Part shown: positions 54,991 through 64,000 of the stretch, piece by piece | Layout of the letters: each line of letters begins with the position of its first letter | How positions within the stretch are numbered: the stretch's first letter is position 1 | Assembly: GCA_019055375.1 (NCBI GenBank) | Contig: JAHQIW010002224.1 | Coordinates: forward strand, 18,471-82,470 | Reading direction: 5' to 3' | From: Parelaphostrongylus tenuis | Lineage: Eukaryota; Nematoda; Chromadorea; Rhabditida; Metastrongylidae | DNA: 64,000 bases | The notes under the pieces: generated by a model | What the model was told of the DNA's origin: nothing | Seen by the model: the letters and a program-made list of their open reading frames with translations, nothing else | The model's database searches: none | Program-made: the position numbers and the translations under genes

Positions 54991-56368
54991 AACCTTTTAT
55001 TCGAACACGGCTGTCCCTTACCGCTCAGATTTCTTCCACCATCCGTAAGTACTCAAACTCTTCTCGTCTTCCCTAACTCTGAATAATTGGAAGTAAGCAA
55101 ACGATTGATATAAACATAGTTATATTGCGAGTTATCGATGAACTAGTATCGAATACAGCATGCATTATCATTTGTGTTGTAAATTACTCATTATTTTCAA
55201 TATGCATGCACTATGATGGCTAGTGGGTGTTGTATAAAACTATGTTAGATCAAAACTAGAGTTTTTTAGTTGTGGTCTCTTCCATGCGATTCAATACAGT
55301 TGATTGATTGTCAAAGTCAGCATAATTCCGTAATAAACCAACGTTTTTCTATGTGCGAGAAGCATATATTCAAACCAAAATCATATGACGAAAAACGAAA
55401 ATCTTTTTCTATCAAAGTAATGCGAGAATTTTGAAAAGTTTCGCAAAACGGCGAAAGAAACCTTAATCAAATGGCGAAAATCGCGTATCCTGCCCTGCGC
55501 GCATCGATTTCTATAGCCGTCCTTAGGGGTTAATGACATCCTCTGACAGTTGTCATGTCAACACTGAATCCTTTCACCCCTCAGAAAAGCTCTTCCACTT
55601 TGATAACTCATCTTCTGGTCTTCACGACATTCTATGTGCTAAATCCTTGACGCTTACATTCTGTACATATGACTAACTTATTGTTGGCTTCAAAACGACT
55701 TAAATTTATGCTGTTGTGAGCATTGAAAGTCTGTTGAAATACCATCCACAATGCCATCCGCCTCAATACCGTTTCTAGCAAATGCTGCCTAATTCCATCC
55801 ACACGCCATTCGCGCACCCTCGTCAAGTGAAAATTGCACATTGAGTGCAAAACCCAGTTTATCTATTGGCTAGTACAGCACATAAGAAGCCCCTTTCAAA
55901 AACCAAGTTCACTGTTAAAGTCAGTGAGATTTGGCTCGAAGCTGGAAGTGTAGAAAGAAAAGTCTGTCTAGCAGAAAACGTGCCGAGTGTTAAAATCATT
56001 CCATTTTCACTGTAACAGCTCATTAAATTGGCTTTTAGTGACTGAAGCACATCAAATTTTCAGTGATTCAATTTATCGATGGCAGCTGAAACTCTGGAAA
56101 AAAAGCGAAGGGCTCGTTGCTCCCAAACTACTTTTATGTAAAGGGCGTTTAATTCACTGCTGCTGGTATGTGTCATGTGTGATTTTTTTTCTCCCTGTTG
56201 TACAGTTCCCAGAACAATGCTTTTTTACTGACTTTTGCAGCCATTCATGACTTGCAGAGCAAGATTCCTTATGACAGCGATGCTCTATTTTGATGGATTC
56301 GGCTCAATACGCTCACAAGCAAGCACACAGCTAGTGCTCACCTGTGGCCTATCGACACGAATCAGTAC
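54991..56368. other. No recognised gene
   Basis: Open frames near 55632-56250 on both strands lack motifs. No repeat partner was noticed. Confidence 0.35.
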
Positions 56369-56405
56369 TGCTCCGAGGAGGGCGAACATGTCGAAGCGTT
56401 GGCAT
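56369..56405 (+). ncRNA. Very degenerate PLE-type hammerhead
   Basis: GCTCCGAGGAGGGCGAACA then TGTCGAAGCGTTGGC follows the PLE pattern position by position, but several core bases are changed. Relic only. Confidence 0.35.
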
Positions 56406-56604
56406 TGATCAGTTGTGCCAAGATTGAATGAAAATTGCTTTCTTGAGATAGATTTTACTGCATCGATCAATTTAAGAAAAGCAGTTATAAAAAAGGTCTG
56501 TGCTAAGCACTGTTGCTTTCGATTCAGGTTGATGTGACTAAGGACAACTGGTATTGATAATCAATGGAAATCATAGAGCCACTCAAGATAGGACGAGAAT
56601 TCTA

Positions 56605-56990
56605 GCCTGATGAAGAGTCAGATTATCAGATTGCTATTGTTTTAAAGCGAAGTCTATATAAACAATCGAAAGTAAACGTGCGGTGTATTCTATCAGCCAT
56701 AAGCGCTCGAATACAGTTGCTACAGTGTCGGGGAATTTTCTTACTCGACATACGGTGATTGAGATAATTCGGCGTCGATCCCTCTATAGGTAGCTGGTAT
56801 ATGCCCTGCAAGGGATCGTGAACTGAAACGTATCGTGCTACTGACGAGCTTGAAAAGGCGAATCACGTGAATAGCACTGCGTAAGTGCCATACCAAACCT
56901 CATAAGGCTAAAAACATGTCATCATAGTATGGGATTGAAACTTTTTTTGGAGCGAGGTCTATACAAACAGTCTAAAGTAAAGGTACCATT
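56605..56990 (+). mobile_element. Retrozyme-like hammerhead repeat, family R2, partial tandem array
   Basis: GTCTATATAAACAATCGAAA at 56652 recurs as GTCTATACAAACAGTCTAAA at 56957, giving a unit of 305 bp, with the second unit entered through a complete hammerhead at 56835-56877. The array ends near AAAGTAAAGG, as at 9148. It has no open frame. Period, missing coding capacity and ribozyme position resemble metazoan retrozymes. Confidence 0.7.
56835..56877 (+). ncRNA. Hammerhead ribozyme motif, family R2, with covariant 15.1-16.1 pair
   Basis: Helix I GUGCUA (56835-56840) with UAGCAC (56872-56877), perfect 6 bp; core CUGACGA (56841-56847); helix II GCUU-GAAA-AGGC (56848-56859); GAA (56860-56862); helix III palindrome UCACGUGA (56863-56870); A17 at 56871. 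The conserved A15.1-U16.1 pair is replaced by U-A on both sides, so pairing is kept. Activity is uncertain because the A-U pair is normally preferred. Confidence 0.8.
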
Positions 56991-56999
56991 AAAGCGTTC

Positions 57000-58005
57000 T
57001 CAGACGGCAAATGAAAACAGCACTATAATCATTTAGCCATGCGAAAGTTAACGAAAATATTTAATTTGATGTAGCGAATGACTCAATATTCCAGCTCGTA
57101 GAACTCATCACTAATTCCGATTATTATTACAATTTAAAATATGGGTACTTTTCTATTATTAAATAGAAATTCTTGAAGAGACAACTTTTGCTGGACAAAG
57201 TCTTCCTCCTGGGTTATTGCTAATCATTAGACAGCACAAAAATGTCAAAGTTACTTGTTGTTTAAAAAGACATGTTGCAGTACTGTGCAGGAAATATAAA
57301 ATTGTATTTACACGAGATCAACGTTATCGCGCATATATTCGATACTCTTCTGGTGATATTTTTCCGTTTTGCAATTTTTTTTGGCTTTTCGCGTTATAAT
57401 TGCAGAAGAAACTTTGCTATGTTCTTTTACGAGCTTAGGCTTTCCATTTTGAACTTGTTGTCAGTTAAAACCGCTAATGATCTTATGACTAAGCATTCTT
57501 GGCCTTTGCACAAAAGGCATACGGATGCATGGAGGGAATCTGGAATCATCAACGTTATATGTTAACCAGTAGAGCTTTTTTCAGCCCAAAGAAAAGTCCC
57601 AAGTAAGAAGTAGAAATCACTCGCCACTTGTGAATCGCGATCAATACGCAGTCGTTTCCACACCTTAGTCGATTAGCAATGCGTTAGTTCAGAAACTTCA
57701 CAATATTTTTACAGCTCTAGCGCAATGAAAAATTTCATTGAAGGTTAAGCACATTGTAATAATCAACGAAATTTGTACCATCAAGTGATTACTAACAGCC
57801 CAAGAGAAAACCTCTTTCCTACAAGAAGTAGGCGTTTGTGAAACACAAACCTCTTTGTTTGTTACAGCCGTTTTTCAACAGCTTTTTCAAAAGCAAATAC
57901 ATTTTCCAAACTTCTTGAGATTTGCGCTACCGAATTATTGAAAATCATGGAGAGAGCTCTGCCCTGCGAAAAGGCACGATATTTAAAACACAACTATCGT
58001 TTCAA
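57000..58005. other. No gene; dispersed-repeat unit at 57860-57985
   Basis: The repeat unit carries GAGATTTGCGCTACCGAATT. An open frame 57217-57565 (+) is AT-rich without motifs. Confidence 0.35.
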
Positions 58006-58101
58006 GTGTTTTCTCAAGACCACAGCTCAAATTTCAATATGCCTAATATTCATTTTTGAGCTACGCATGTCATGTGGTATGTTGAAGTGGGCTGACTAGA
58101 G

Positions 58102-58145
58102 AGCCCCATACACGAGTTTCGACTTTGCTGTCTCGTCGGTCGGGC
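58102..58145 (-). ncRNA. Degenerate hammerhead motif, family R1
   Basis: The core reads CCGACGA (U4 changed), helix II GAC/GUC is kept, GAA is kept, and helix III ACUCGUGU has one mismatch. Likely inactive. Confidence 0.6.
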
Positions 58146-58369
58146 AGTTACCCTTTCGCATTTCGCCAATCCTGTGCGGGTGCTCAAGTCCGTACACTAA
58201 AAGATAGAGACGACGAACGTTTCACACTCTATGTCCGGTGAAATTATCACCGAACACAGACTATTGTACACTCGATTGCTTTTGGCTACTTCGCTACGAG
58301 TGTTTTCTTGAGACCACAGCCCGAATTTCAACATGTCTCGTAATTACTATTTGAGCCAACATGTCAACT

Positions 58370-58412
58370 GCCCGACTGATGAGACCGCAACGTTGAAACA
58401 CGTGTATCGTGT
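58370..58412 (+). ncRNA. Hammerhead motif, family R1, core intact, helix I eroded
   Basis: CUGAUGA (58376-58382), helix II GACC/CGUU with loop GCAA (one mismatch, one wobble), GAA (58395-58397), palindrome ACACGUGU, A17 at 58406. Helix I keeps only about three pairs. Confidence 0.7.
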
Positions 58413-58499
58413 TCTAGAAGTCAGCTCATTTTGATAGACTATATGACATGCGCGGCTAAAAAAATGATTATTTTGGCATATTTGAAACACAATTTTCCG

Positions 58500-59190
58500 G
58501 AACTAAAGCACTAAGAAAGGTGTTTTCGAAAATCAAGTGCAATTACGAGATTTCCCTAATGCAAGCTTTCAAAAAATTACTAAAGATCTGTGGTAATCGT
58601 TTGCCTAAGGAATATTTGCTTTCGAAAACCTTGTCCTTCAACAAGAAAGTAAAGAAACATGCTCCTAAAAGTACTGCCATTAAGAATCCGCTTTGTCGCT
58701 TTTGTAGTAACATCGTGCATTGATTTATCACTAACAGAAAATCAGAGAAGCTTTTTCAGGATGTCAAAATTGAAATGATAAGTATACTTGGTTCCTCCGA
58801 AATGGTGATGTAACCGTATCAAAGGAGTTTCGGCAAGCCGTATCTGAACATATACAATGCACTCTCCAACTTTAAACATACCAAAAATATAACGTAATAC
58901 GCAAGTAGTCAGAAAGGTTAGAAACTAAATGCCGACATCATCAATGATTGTTCAGTCACTGATACTGATTTTCTTAAATAACTCCCCTTTTAGCCAAGGA
59001 TTATAGCTGTGCCCACTTCATTAGACATGTAAGAAAAGTTGAGTGAAACCTTATTTTTTGTCAGAATTATGATTTGGGAGTTTGAATTTACCTATAAATC
59101 TACCTCGTCCAGCTATATTTCATAATATTTGAAATTTCTATTTTGCTCCCCGAGTAAAGCGTCTACTCCTAGTGCTCTCTTTTCGTTTAC
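58500..59190. other. No gene; dispersed-repeat unit at 58500-58640
   Basis: A 67-codon frame at 58520-58723 overlaps the repeat unit and is not regarded as a gene. Confidence 0.35.
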
Positions 59191-59203
59191 ATAGTAATGA
59201 CTT
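59191..59203 (+). repeat. Left 13-bp target-site duplication
   Basis: ATAGTAATGACTT, identical to 59645-59657 on the far side of the hammerhead element. Confidence 0.7.
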
Positions 59204-59644
59204 CTTTTTTATGTCGGGCTGTACAATAGCCCTTACCAGACCACATGACAAGATGGCTCAAATAATAATGAAAGGATCTATTGAGATATTAGCGTGGTCC
59301 AAATAGAGCACTCGAAATTAAGGTATAATTATGATAAAAGTACCAGCCAAAGAGCAATCGAGTGTGCAACACTCTATGTTAGGTGAAAATTTCACTTGAC
59401 ATAGAGTGTAAGACGTACGTCTTTGATGACTCTCTATAAGGAGTGTAAGGCTCCCAAGAGAACTGACTATAAAAAGATCGAAAGGCGACGGGTTCTGCCC
59501 GGATGACGAGTCTGTAAGGACGAAACACGTGTATCGGGCTGTACAAGAGCCCTTAGCAGACCACATGACACGATGGCTCAAATAACAATGAAAGGTACTA
59601 TTGAAATTTGAGCGTGGTCTAAACAAAGCACTCGAAATAAAGGT
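59204..59644 (+). mobile_element. Retrozyme-like hammerhead repeat, family R1, copy D, bounded by target-site duplication
   Basis: After about 10 extra T-rich bases the repeat begins at 59214 with TCGGGCTGTAC, exactly the base after the predicted ribozyme cleavage site. The same junction recurs inside the element at 59534, a 320-bp unit. The second unit stops after about 110 bp at CACTCGAAATAAAGGT, the same 3' end as copy A. An identical 13-bp sequence flanks the insert. No coding frame is present. This is what insertion of a ribozyme-processed RNA, starting at its cleavage-generated 5' end, would leave. Confidence 0.8.
59497..59539 (+). ncRNA. Hammerhead motif, family R1, one core substitution
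   Basis: Helix I GCCCGG/UCGGGC (59497-59502, 59534-59539) is fully paired. The core is AUGACGA (C3 to A). Helix II GUC/GAC has loop UGUAAG, then GAA, ACACGUGU and A17 (59533). The C3 change should abolish or reduce activity in this copy. Confidence 0.75.
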
Positions 59645-59657
59645 ATAGTAATGACTT
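59645..59657 (+). repeat. Right 13-bp target-site duplication
   Basis: ATAGTAATGACTT, identical to 59191-59203. Confidence 0.7.
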
Positions 59658-60629
59658 TTAAAAATATAGTACTCCCGAACACTTTGCCGTGGAAAGGGTA
59701 AGGGGACATCTGATATTGATTCCTACTTTGAGCCTTTCCAGACAAGTTATCTTGAGCGATTGAAGATGAAACTAGTTTTATTTGATTTTTTCACGTAAAT
59801 CCAACGTATTTCTCGCTCAACGACTTAGATAATTTGCTGCTTCCTTTTATGTAAAGTTGATGAGGAAGCTTTCATCAAAGCTTTGACAGTAGGGTAACAG
59901 CAGAAGATAGATTAATAGAGGTTCTATCTTAGACATGAACACAATAGCAGACTTATCAATAGTCGCTTTTCCATTGCTAATCCTCAGTGCGAATCACTTC
60001 TGCACTTTCTTGAGATTGAGCGGTAGGCACTACACCAACCTATAGCATCCGGCTCAATCACAGTGTCGCATTAGAACCAATATTGATTTAGTTACCAATT
60101 ATCAGCTTTAGGTGGGAACTAATTTTTTGAGGAAAATGTTCCACTTTTTGGCATATAAGATATCAAAGGGGTCAGAAATAGCACGAAAGTTCTGAAGGTT
60201 CCATAGAGCAATGCCGCACTTGTGCACAGTGCCATACCGTACAGAAGCCACATGCAATGAGTTGATAAGCTATACATGTATTTTGCTCTATTTTGTATAA
60301 GGAGGTAGCAAGCAGCTTCCATAATCACTCGACGCATTTATATGAAAATCAGTAGCATGAAGAGACTTCAACACACAATCTCTGTTAGGACACGCATTGC
60401 GTCGACCATCCAGAAACAACAGCGTTGAATGATTTGCAAAACTTCTGAACCTCCAACAAGAATCGAGCTCACTCTTTTCAGATGCACGGGCTAGCCAACT
60501 GCACTAACGAGAGCCGTTCTTCGTGGCACTAATATGTGCTTAATAAGACAAACCGTTGAAAGTTGTCTGCAGACAGATCGATATTTGCATTGCAAAAAGA
60601 AAGTGTGAGGTCCAGAAGCTTCATATATC
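59658..60629. other. No recognised gene
   Basis: Spacer before the RTE 3' end. Nothing was recognised. Confidence 0.4.
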
Positions 60630-60654
60630 ACTCAATATTATAGAATCACCTGTA

Positions 60655-61607
60655 TCACCTGTCGTCCCGTTGATCGTCGAGTGACTCGAGCGGGTACCAA
60701 CAACTCTTCCATTTTTCCCTATCGCGTGCAAGAGTATCCCAGTGGGTCCTCCTTGCTCTAGGAATTCGCTGAGCATCATATCTTTCTTTCATCGCTTTCG
60801 TGAAGAAATCGGACCAACGGGTCAGTGGTCTTCCTTTAGAGCGCTTGACGTCCCGAGGAATCCAGTCGGTAACGGCTCTCGTCCATCGGTTGTCGTTGAA
60901 GCGCATCACGTGTCCGGCCCACCTTATTTTCGATATCCTGGCGTGTAGAACGGCGTCTCTGATTTTCGATCGTTGACGTAGGTCGGAAGTTCGGATCCTT
61001 TGTCTCATTTGCGAAATACGAGATACTCCTAGCATCGACCTTTCGACTGCGCGTTCGATAACGGCAAGTGATCTTTCATCCTGCTTACGTAGCGACCAGG
61101 TTTCTGCTGCATACGTTAGGGCAGGGATAATCGTCGAGTCGAAAAGGTGGGCACGAAGTCGGATGTTCTTTGTCCTCTTCACTACATCTTCGATGCTCTT
61201 AAACGTTCCCCAAGCCGCTCGTTTCCTCCTGCTCAACTCTGGGGTTAGGTCGTTCATCATGTTGATTTCACGACCTAGATAGATGTAACTGGAGCATTCG
61301 GAAATTGTCGTTCCGTTGAGCGTGAATGGGGCATTAGGAACCCATCCGTTCCTCATGAACATTGTTTTCGTTAGATTCAGTTGAAGACCGATCTTTCCAC
61401 AGGCGTTATCGAAATCAGTCAACATTCGTTCCGCTTGGCTGATGTTTGGTGTTATGAGAACGATATCGTCAGCAAAGCGAAGATGGTTTAATTGTCGACC
61501 GTCAGTTTTCACTCCCATTTCGTCCCATTCTAATGTTCGCATGACGTTTTGTAGGGTGGCAGTGAATAGTTTTGGCGATATTGTATCGCCTTGTCGAACC
61601 CCTCTTC
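60655..61607 (-). pseudogene. RTE reverse transcriptase, C-terminal third (after frameshift)
   Basis: Continues directly from the upstream frame: motif B RRGVRQGDTISPKLF (about 61604-61560), then motif C LRFADDIVLI with the catalytic FADD (about 61480-61465), motif D/E region, the ISECSSYIYLGREIN segment, and the C-terminal domain ending AxxRRTHWDTLARDREKW with a final DDQRDDR. Catalytic residues are intact. A single indel is all that separates the two halves, so the copy is young; a sequencing error there is possible. Confidence 0.93.
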
Positions 61608-63491
61608 TTACGCGGTGATATTGTTGTAGAATGGAGATATTCTGGTCGTGAAATCTTTACAAAGCTCACGAAGGATCATTATGTACCGAGTAGGGACGCC
61701 CTGGTTATCCAGAGCCTCTATAACCGCTTCTGTTTCCACTGAGTCAAAGGCCTTTTTCAGATCGATAAAAGTGAGACAGAGTGGTTGTTTGTACTCTCGC
61801 GAAACTTCAATGAGTCTTGTGATCGTGTGGATGTGGTCCATGGTACTAAATCCTTTTCTGAACCCTGCTTGTTCGCATGGCTGTCCTTCGTCCAGTGTTC
61901 TGTCAATCCTGTTCAGGATGACTCGAGTAAAGAGTTTATAGACAACGGACAGCAAGCAGATTGGGCGATAATTGCCTATGTCGTGAAGGTCTCCCTTTTT
62001 GAACAACAATACGGTCTTGCTGGTTTTCCATTGAATAGGGACCTTGCATTCTGACAGGTAGCGAGTGAAGAGCCGAGCCAGGGTGTTGATGAGAACTGGA
62101 GGCAGGTTCTCCAGGTGTTCTGGTCTAATCCTGTCTGGACCGGGTGTTGTTCTGTTTTTCACCGACGATATAGCATGTCGGATTTCGGAAGGAAGGACCG
62201 TTGGAACGACATATTCGTCCTCTTTCAATTTATATGACGGTAAGAGAACATGGCTAGCGAAGAGATCCGAGTAGTACTGGTGGATGATTTTCTCCATAGC
62301 CCTTCTGGAAGTTGTGAGTGTCCCGTCAGGGTATCGGAGTGCAATCATCTTGGTCTTATAGTTGGCGAAGCCTCGCTGGGCTTTGCGAATGCTCTTCCCA
62401 GCTTCTGCAGCTTCTGCCATAACTGCTGCTCTTCTCTCTTTAAGGTCTTCTTTTATCGCTTCTCTGCATCGTTTCGCAAGTTCGGACGTAAGGTTTCGGT
62501 TGCCTGCGGCTCGTGCGATTCCACGTTGACGTATCAGCTCGAGTGTTCTGCGGAGACAAGCGTCTCTTCGTGACCTTAAGACTTTCGGCTTTTTAGCGCC
62601 AACGTGAAGATATTCAACGAGTCGATCGTATTCTTCGTCGATGTTGTCGACAACGGTATCTTCCCAAGAGCCGACTAATGATTTGAATATATCCCAGTTT
62701 ATGGTAGTTCTGGGACTTCGTTGTTTGAATTTAGCGGCCTTCTCTCCTCTCCTCGAAAATCGGAACGTTGCGCGAAGGAGGCGATGGTCTGATCCCGTGT
62801 AGAACTTGGAAACAACAGCGACGTCGGTCAGGCAAAACCTTCGATTTACTATGATGTGATCTATTTCGTTATGGTACTCTCCATTGGGAGACTCCCACGT
62901 CCATCGCTGAGAGAGAGGCTTTTGGAATTGCGAGTTACCATGGATGGTTTGGGTCGTCATGATAAACTCGGATAGCCTCTCGCCCTGTTCATTCCATTCT
63001 AGTCCGTGGGTTCCTATGTGACGTTCTTCAGACGTTCTTCTAGGTCCAATTTTTGCGTTAAAATCTCCGACAATGACCTTGAAGAATGTATGATCTTCTC
63101 TGAAGAATTTTTCGAGGTCTATATAGAACGCTTCGACTTCGTCTTCGTCATAGCTTGATGTTGGTGCGTAAGCAACGAAGATGGTCAAAGCCGGCATAGA
63201 ACCACATCGTTTCAACCGTAATCGTCCGATGCGGGTTGTTAGTTGTTCGAACGAATCAATGTTCACGGTCAAATTCGATTTGACGAGGAGGCCAACGCCA
63301 CTGACACCTCTGCTATCGCATGTTCCAAGGATTAGTTCCTTCTCCGGTGTCGAAGACAGCGTGAAAAGGATAGCGCCTTCTCGTCTCAGCCAGGCCAATG
63401 ACGTCGTACCTTATTCTTCTTGCTTGAATCAATAGAGCTTCTGCAGCGGATTCGTGAGGAAGGGTTCTGCGTTGTAGGTACAGATCGTCAT
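61608..63491 (-). pseudogene. RTE endonuclease-reverse transcriptase, N-terminal two thirds (frameshifted)
   Basis: The natural start is probably MTICTYNAE at 63491; two frameshifts (about 63430 and 63400) separate it from the long open frame that starts at 63398 (596 codons). In that frame: AP-endonuclease motifs VAYAPT (75-80), GDFN (111-114), RWTWESPNG (165-173), NEIDHI (177-182) and GSDHR (202-206); a basic linker (215-400); RT motifs KTVLLFKKGD (461-470), NYRPI (476-480) and motif A FIDLKKAFDSV (544-554). The protein nicks target DNA and copies element RNA at the nick. The frame ends at a false stop at 61608 caused by a 1- or 2-base change just before motif B (RRGVRQGDTISPKLF), which continues in the next frame. 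Confidence 0.93.
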
Positions 63492-64000
63492 TTTAGTCCG
63501 TTTCGATCTTGGCAGCCTAGTTCGGCCCTGAGATTTTAGCAGCCTCTCCGTACTCGTCCTACCTGGCGCTGCCGTACCAGGGGCTCTTTCGGGGTCAGGG
63601 GAATGAGGCCCATATTTGTTACTGTTTTTGGCATTTTTGATACCCAACGTGTAGCTTGCCAGGCTCTAAACGTGGGGGCTGGGTACTCACGAGTAGCTTG
63701 CCAGTCTCTCTCGGAGGAGCGGGAGGAGCTTATTTGTTGGAGGCGACTCCTAACCGCCTCCCATGTACTTCCCAGCCGCTTGATTGCAGGCTTTTGGCCG
63801 ACTTGACTCGTAGAAATGGAGTTTTTGTCAAGTCGGCACTGCAGAAGCAGGGAGCTCGTCCCCTGAATCCACCTGCGTCTCTGGGAAGCACACGGTCGCT
63901 TTTGGTTCGCGTTTTATTCCACTATCCACCACCTGGGGACGCGCCACGTGCCCTCGCGACTAACCGGGCGGGATCCCTCAAAGAGGGAGGTCCGTGGATT
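63492..64000 (-). promoter_or_regulatory. RTE 5' untranslated / internal promoter region (partial)
   Basis: GC-rich sequence, unlike the flanking AT-rich DNA, with short inverted motifs (GACCTCCCTC...GAGGGATC at the extreme edge). A frame starting at 63647 (MGIKNAKNSNKYG) runs into the coding region and could be an upstream extension of the protein. RTE and related elements often carry internal promoters and sometimes HDV-like ribozymes here; the 5' end lies outside the window, so neither can be judged. Confidence 0.6.

Larger units (their letters stand above)
58006..58490. mobile_element. Retrozyme-like hammerhead repeat, family R1, copy C, foldback
   Basis: On the minus strand GTGTTTTCTCAAGACCACAG at 58006 and its recurrence at 58300 define a 294-bp period. 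At about 58355 the orientation flips: 58366-58490 is a plus-strand piece with its own hammerhead and the R1 3' segment. The insertion therefore carries an inverted 3' segment at its 5' side, as in copies A and B. Confidence 0.65.
60640..64000 (-). mobile_element. Near full-length RTE-clade non-LTR retrotransposon, 5' end beyond the window
   Basis: One protein region (endonuclease, linker, reverse transcriptase, C-terminal domain) is spread over 63491-60655, preceded by a GC-rich 5' untranslated region (63500-64000) that continues past the window edge. The stop codon lies within ACAGGTGATACAGGTGATT (60665-60647), so the 3' UTR is essentially the short ACAGGTGAT repeat typical of RTE tails. The only disruptions seen are frameshifts near 63430, 63400 and 61608. 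Two older copies lie at 7425 and 21125. Confidence 0.93.

Noticed and set aside
61648..63435. Plus-strand frames opposite the RTE protein
   Set aside because: They are antisense shadows of the strongly coding minus strand.
63900..64000. HDV-like ribozyme at the RTE 5' end
   Set aside because: Some RTE-related elements have one, but the element continues past the window edge and no complete double-pseudoknot fold can be drawn from what is visible.

Overview
The window looks like nuclear DNA of a nematode, most likely a clade V strongylid such as a hookworm. The host assignment is inference. It rests on short introns (56 and 68 nt), small secreted two-exon genes, AT-rich DNA, and a dense load of RTE, mariner, Penelope-like (PLE) and tRNA-derived SINE sequences. 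No operon, bacterial gene, rRNA or canonical tRNA was seen. All alignments here were made by eye.

Host genes are few. Two intact members of one small secreted-protein family lie on the minus strand (19815-20146 and 41654-42063), with a broken third copy at 25930-26254. Each has a signal peptide, a variable low-complexity middle (Tyr/Gly-rich or Pro/Gln-rich) in exon 1, and a conserved glycine-spaced C-terminal module of about 22 residues alone in exon 2. The broken copy and the 20 kb gene sit in a duplicated block of about 1.2 kb. A few exon-like open frames (for example 18662-18920 and 51571-51870) could not be identified.

The rest is mobile DNA. From left to right: a PLE end (1.4 kb), SINEs, an RTE fragment (7.4-8.2 kb), a hammerhead-bearing repeat (8.8-9.2 kb), nested mariners (11.5-12.6 kb), foldback repeats (18.3-19.3 kb), a 5'-truncated RTE copy (21.1-23.1 kb), two copies of a 3 kb non-coding repeat (28.5-31.7 and 46.6-49.7 kb), two PLE fragments that keep the GIY-YIG endonuclease region (34.2-35.1 and 52.3-53.1 kb), another mariner derivative (50.7-51.25 kb), and a nearly full-length RTE on the minus strand (60.6-64.0 kb) with a few frameshifts.

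The most striking content is a set of hammerhead self-cleaving ribozyme motifs. They occur (a) just downstream of the PLE endonuclease region and in PLE end fragments, and (b) in short elements of about 300-320 bp unit length that look like retrozymes. One such element (59204-59644) begins exactly at the predicted ribozyme cleavage position and is bounded by a 13-bp direct repeat. Several copies share a fixed 3' end and carry an inverted copy of their own 3' part at the 5' side, as PLE insertions do. PLE-encoded hammerheads and metazoan retrozymes are known classes; these particular families and their layout may not have been described.
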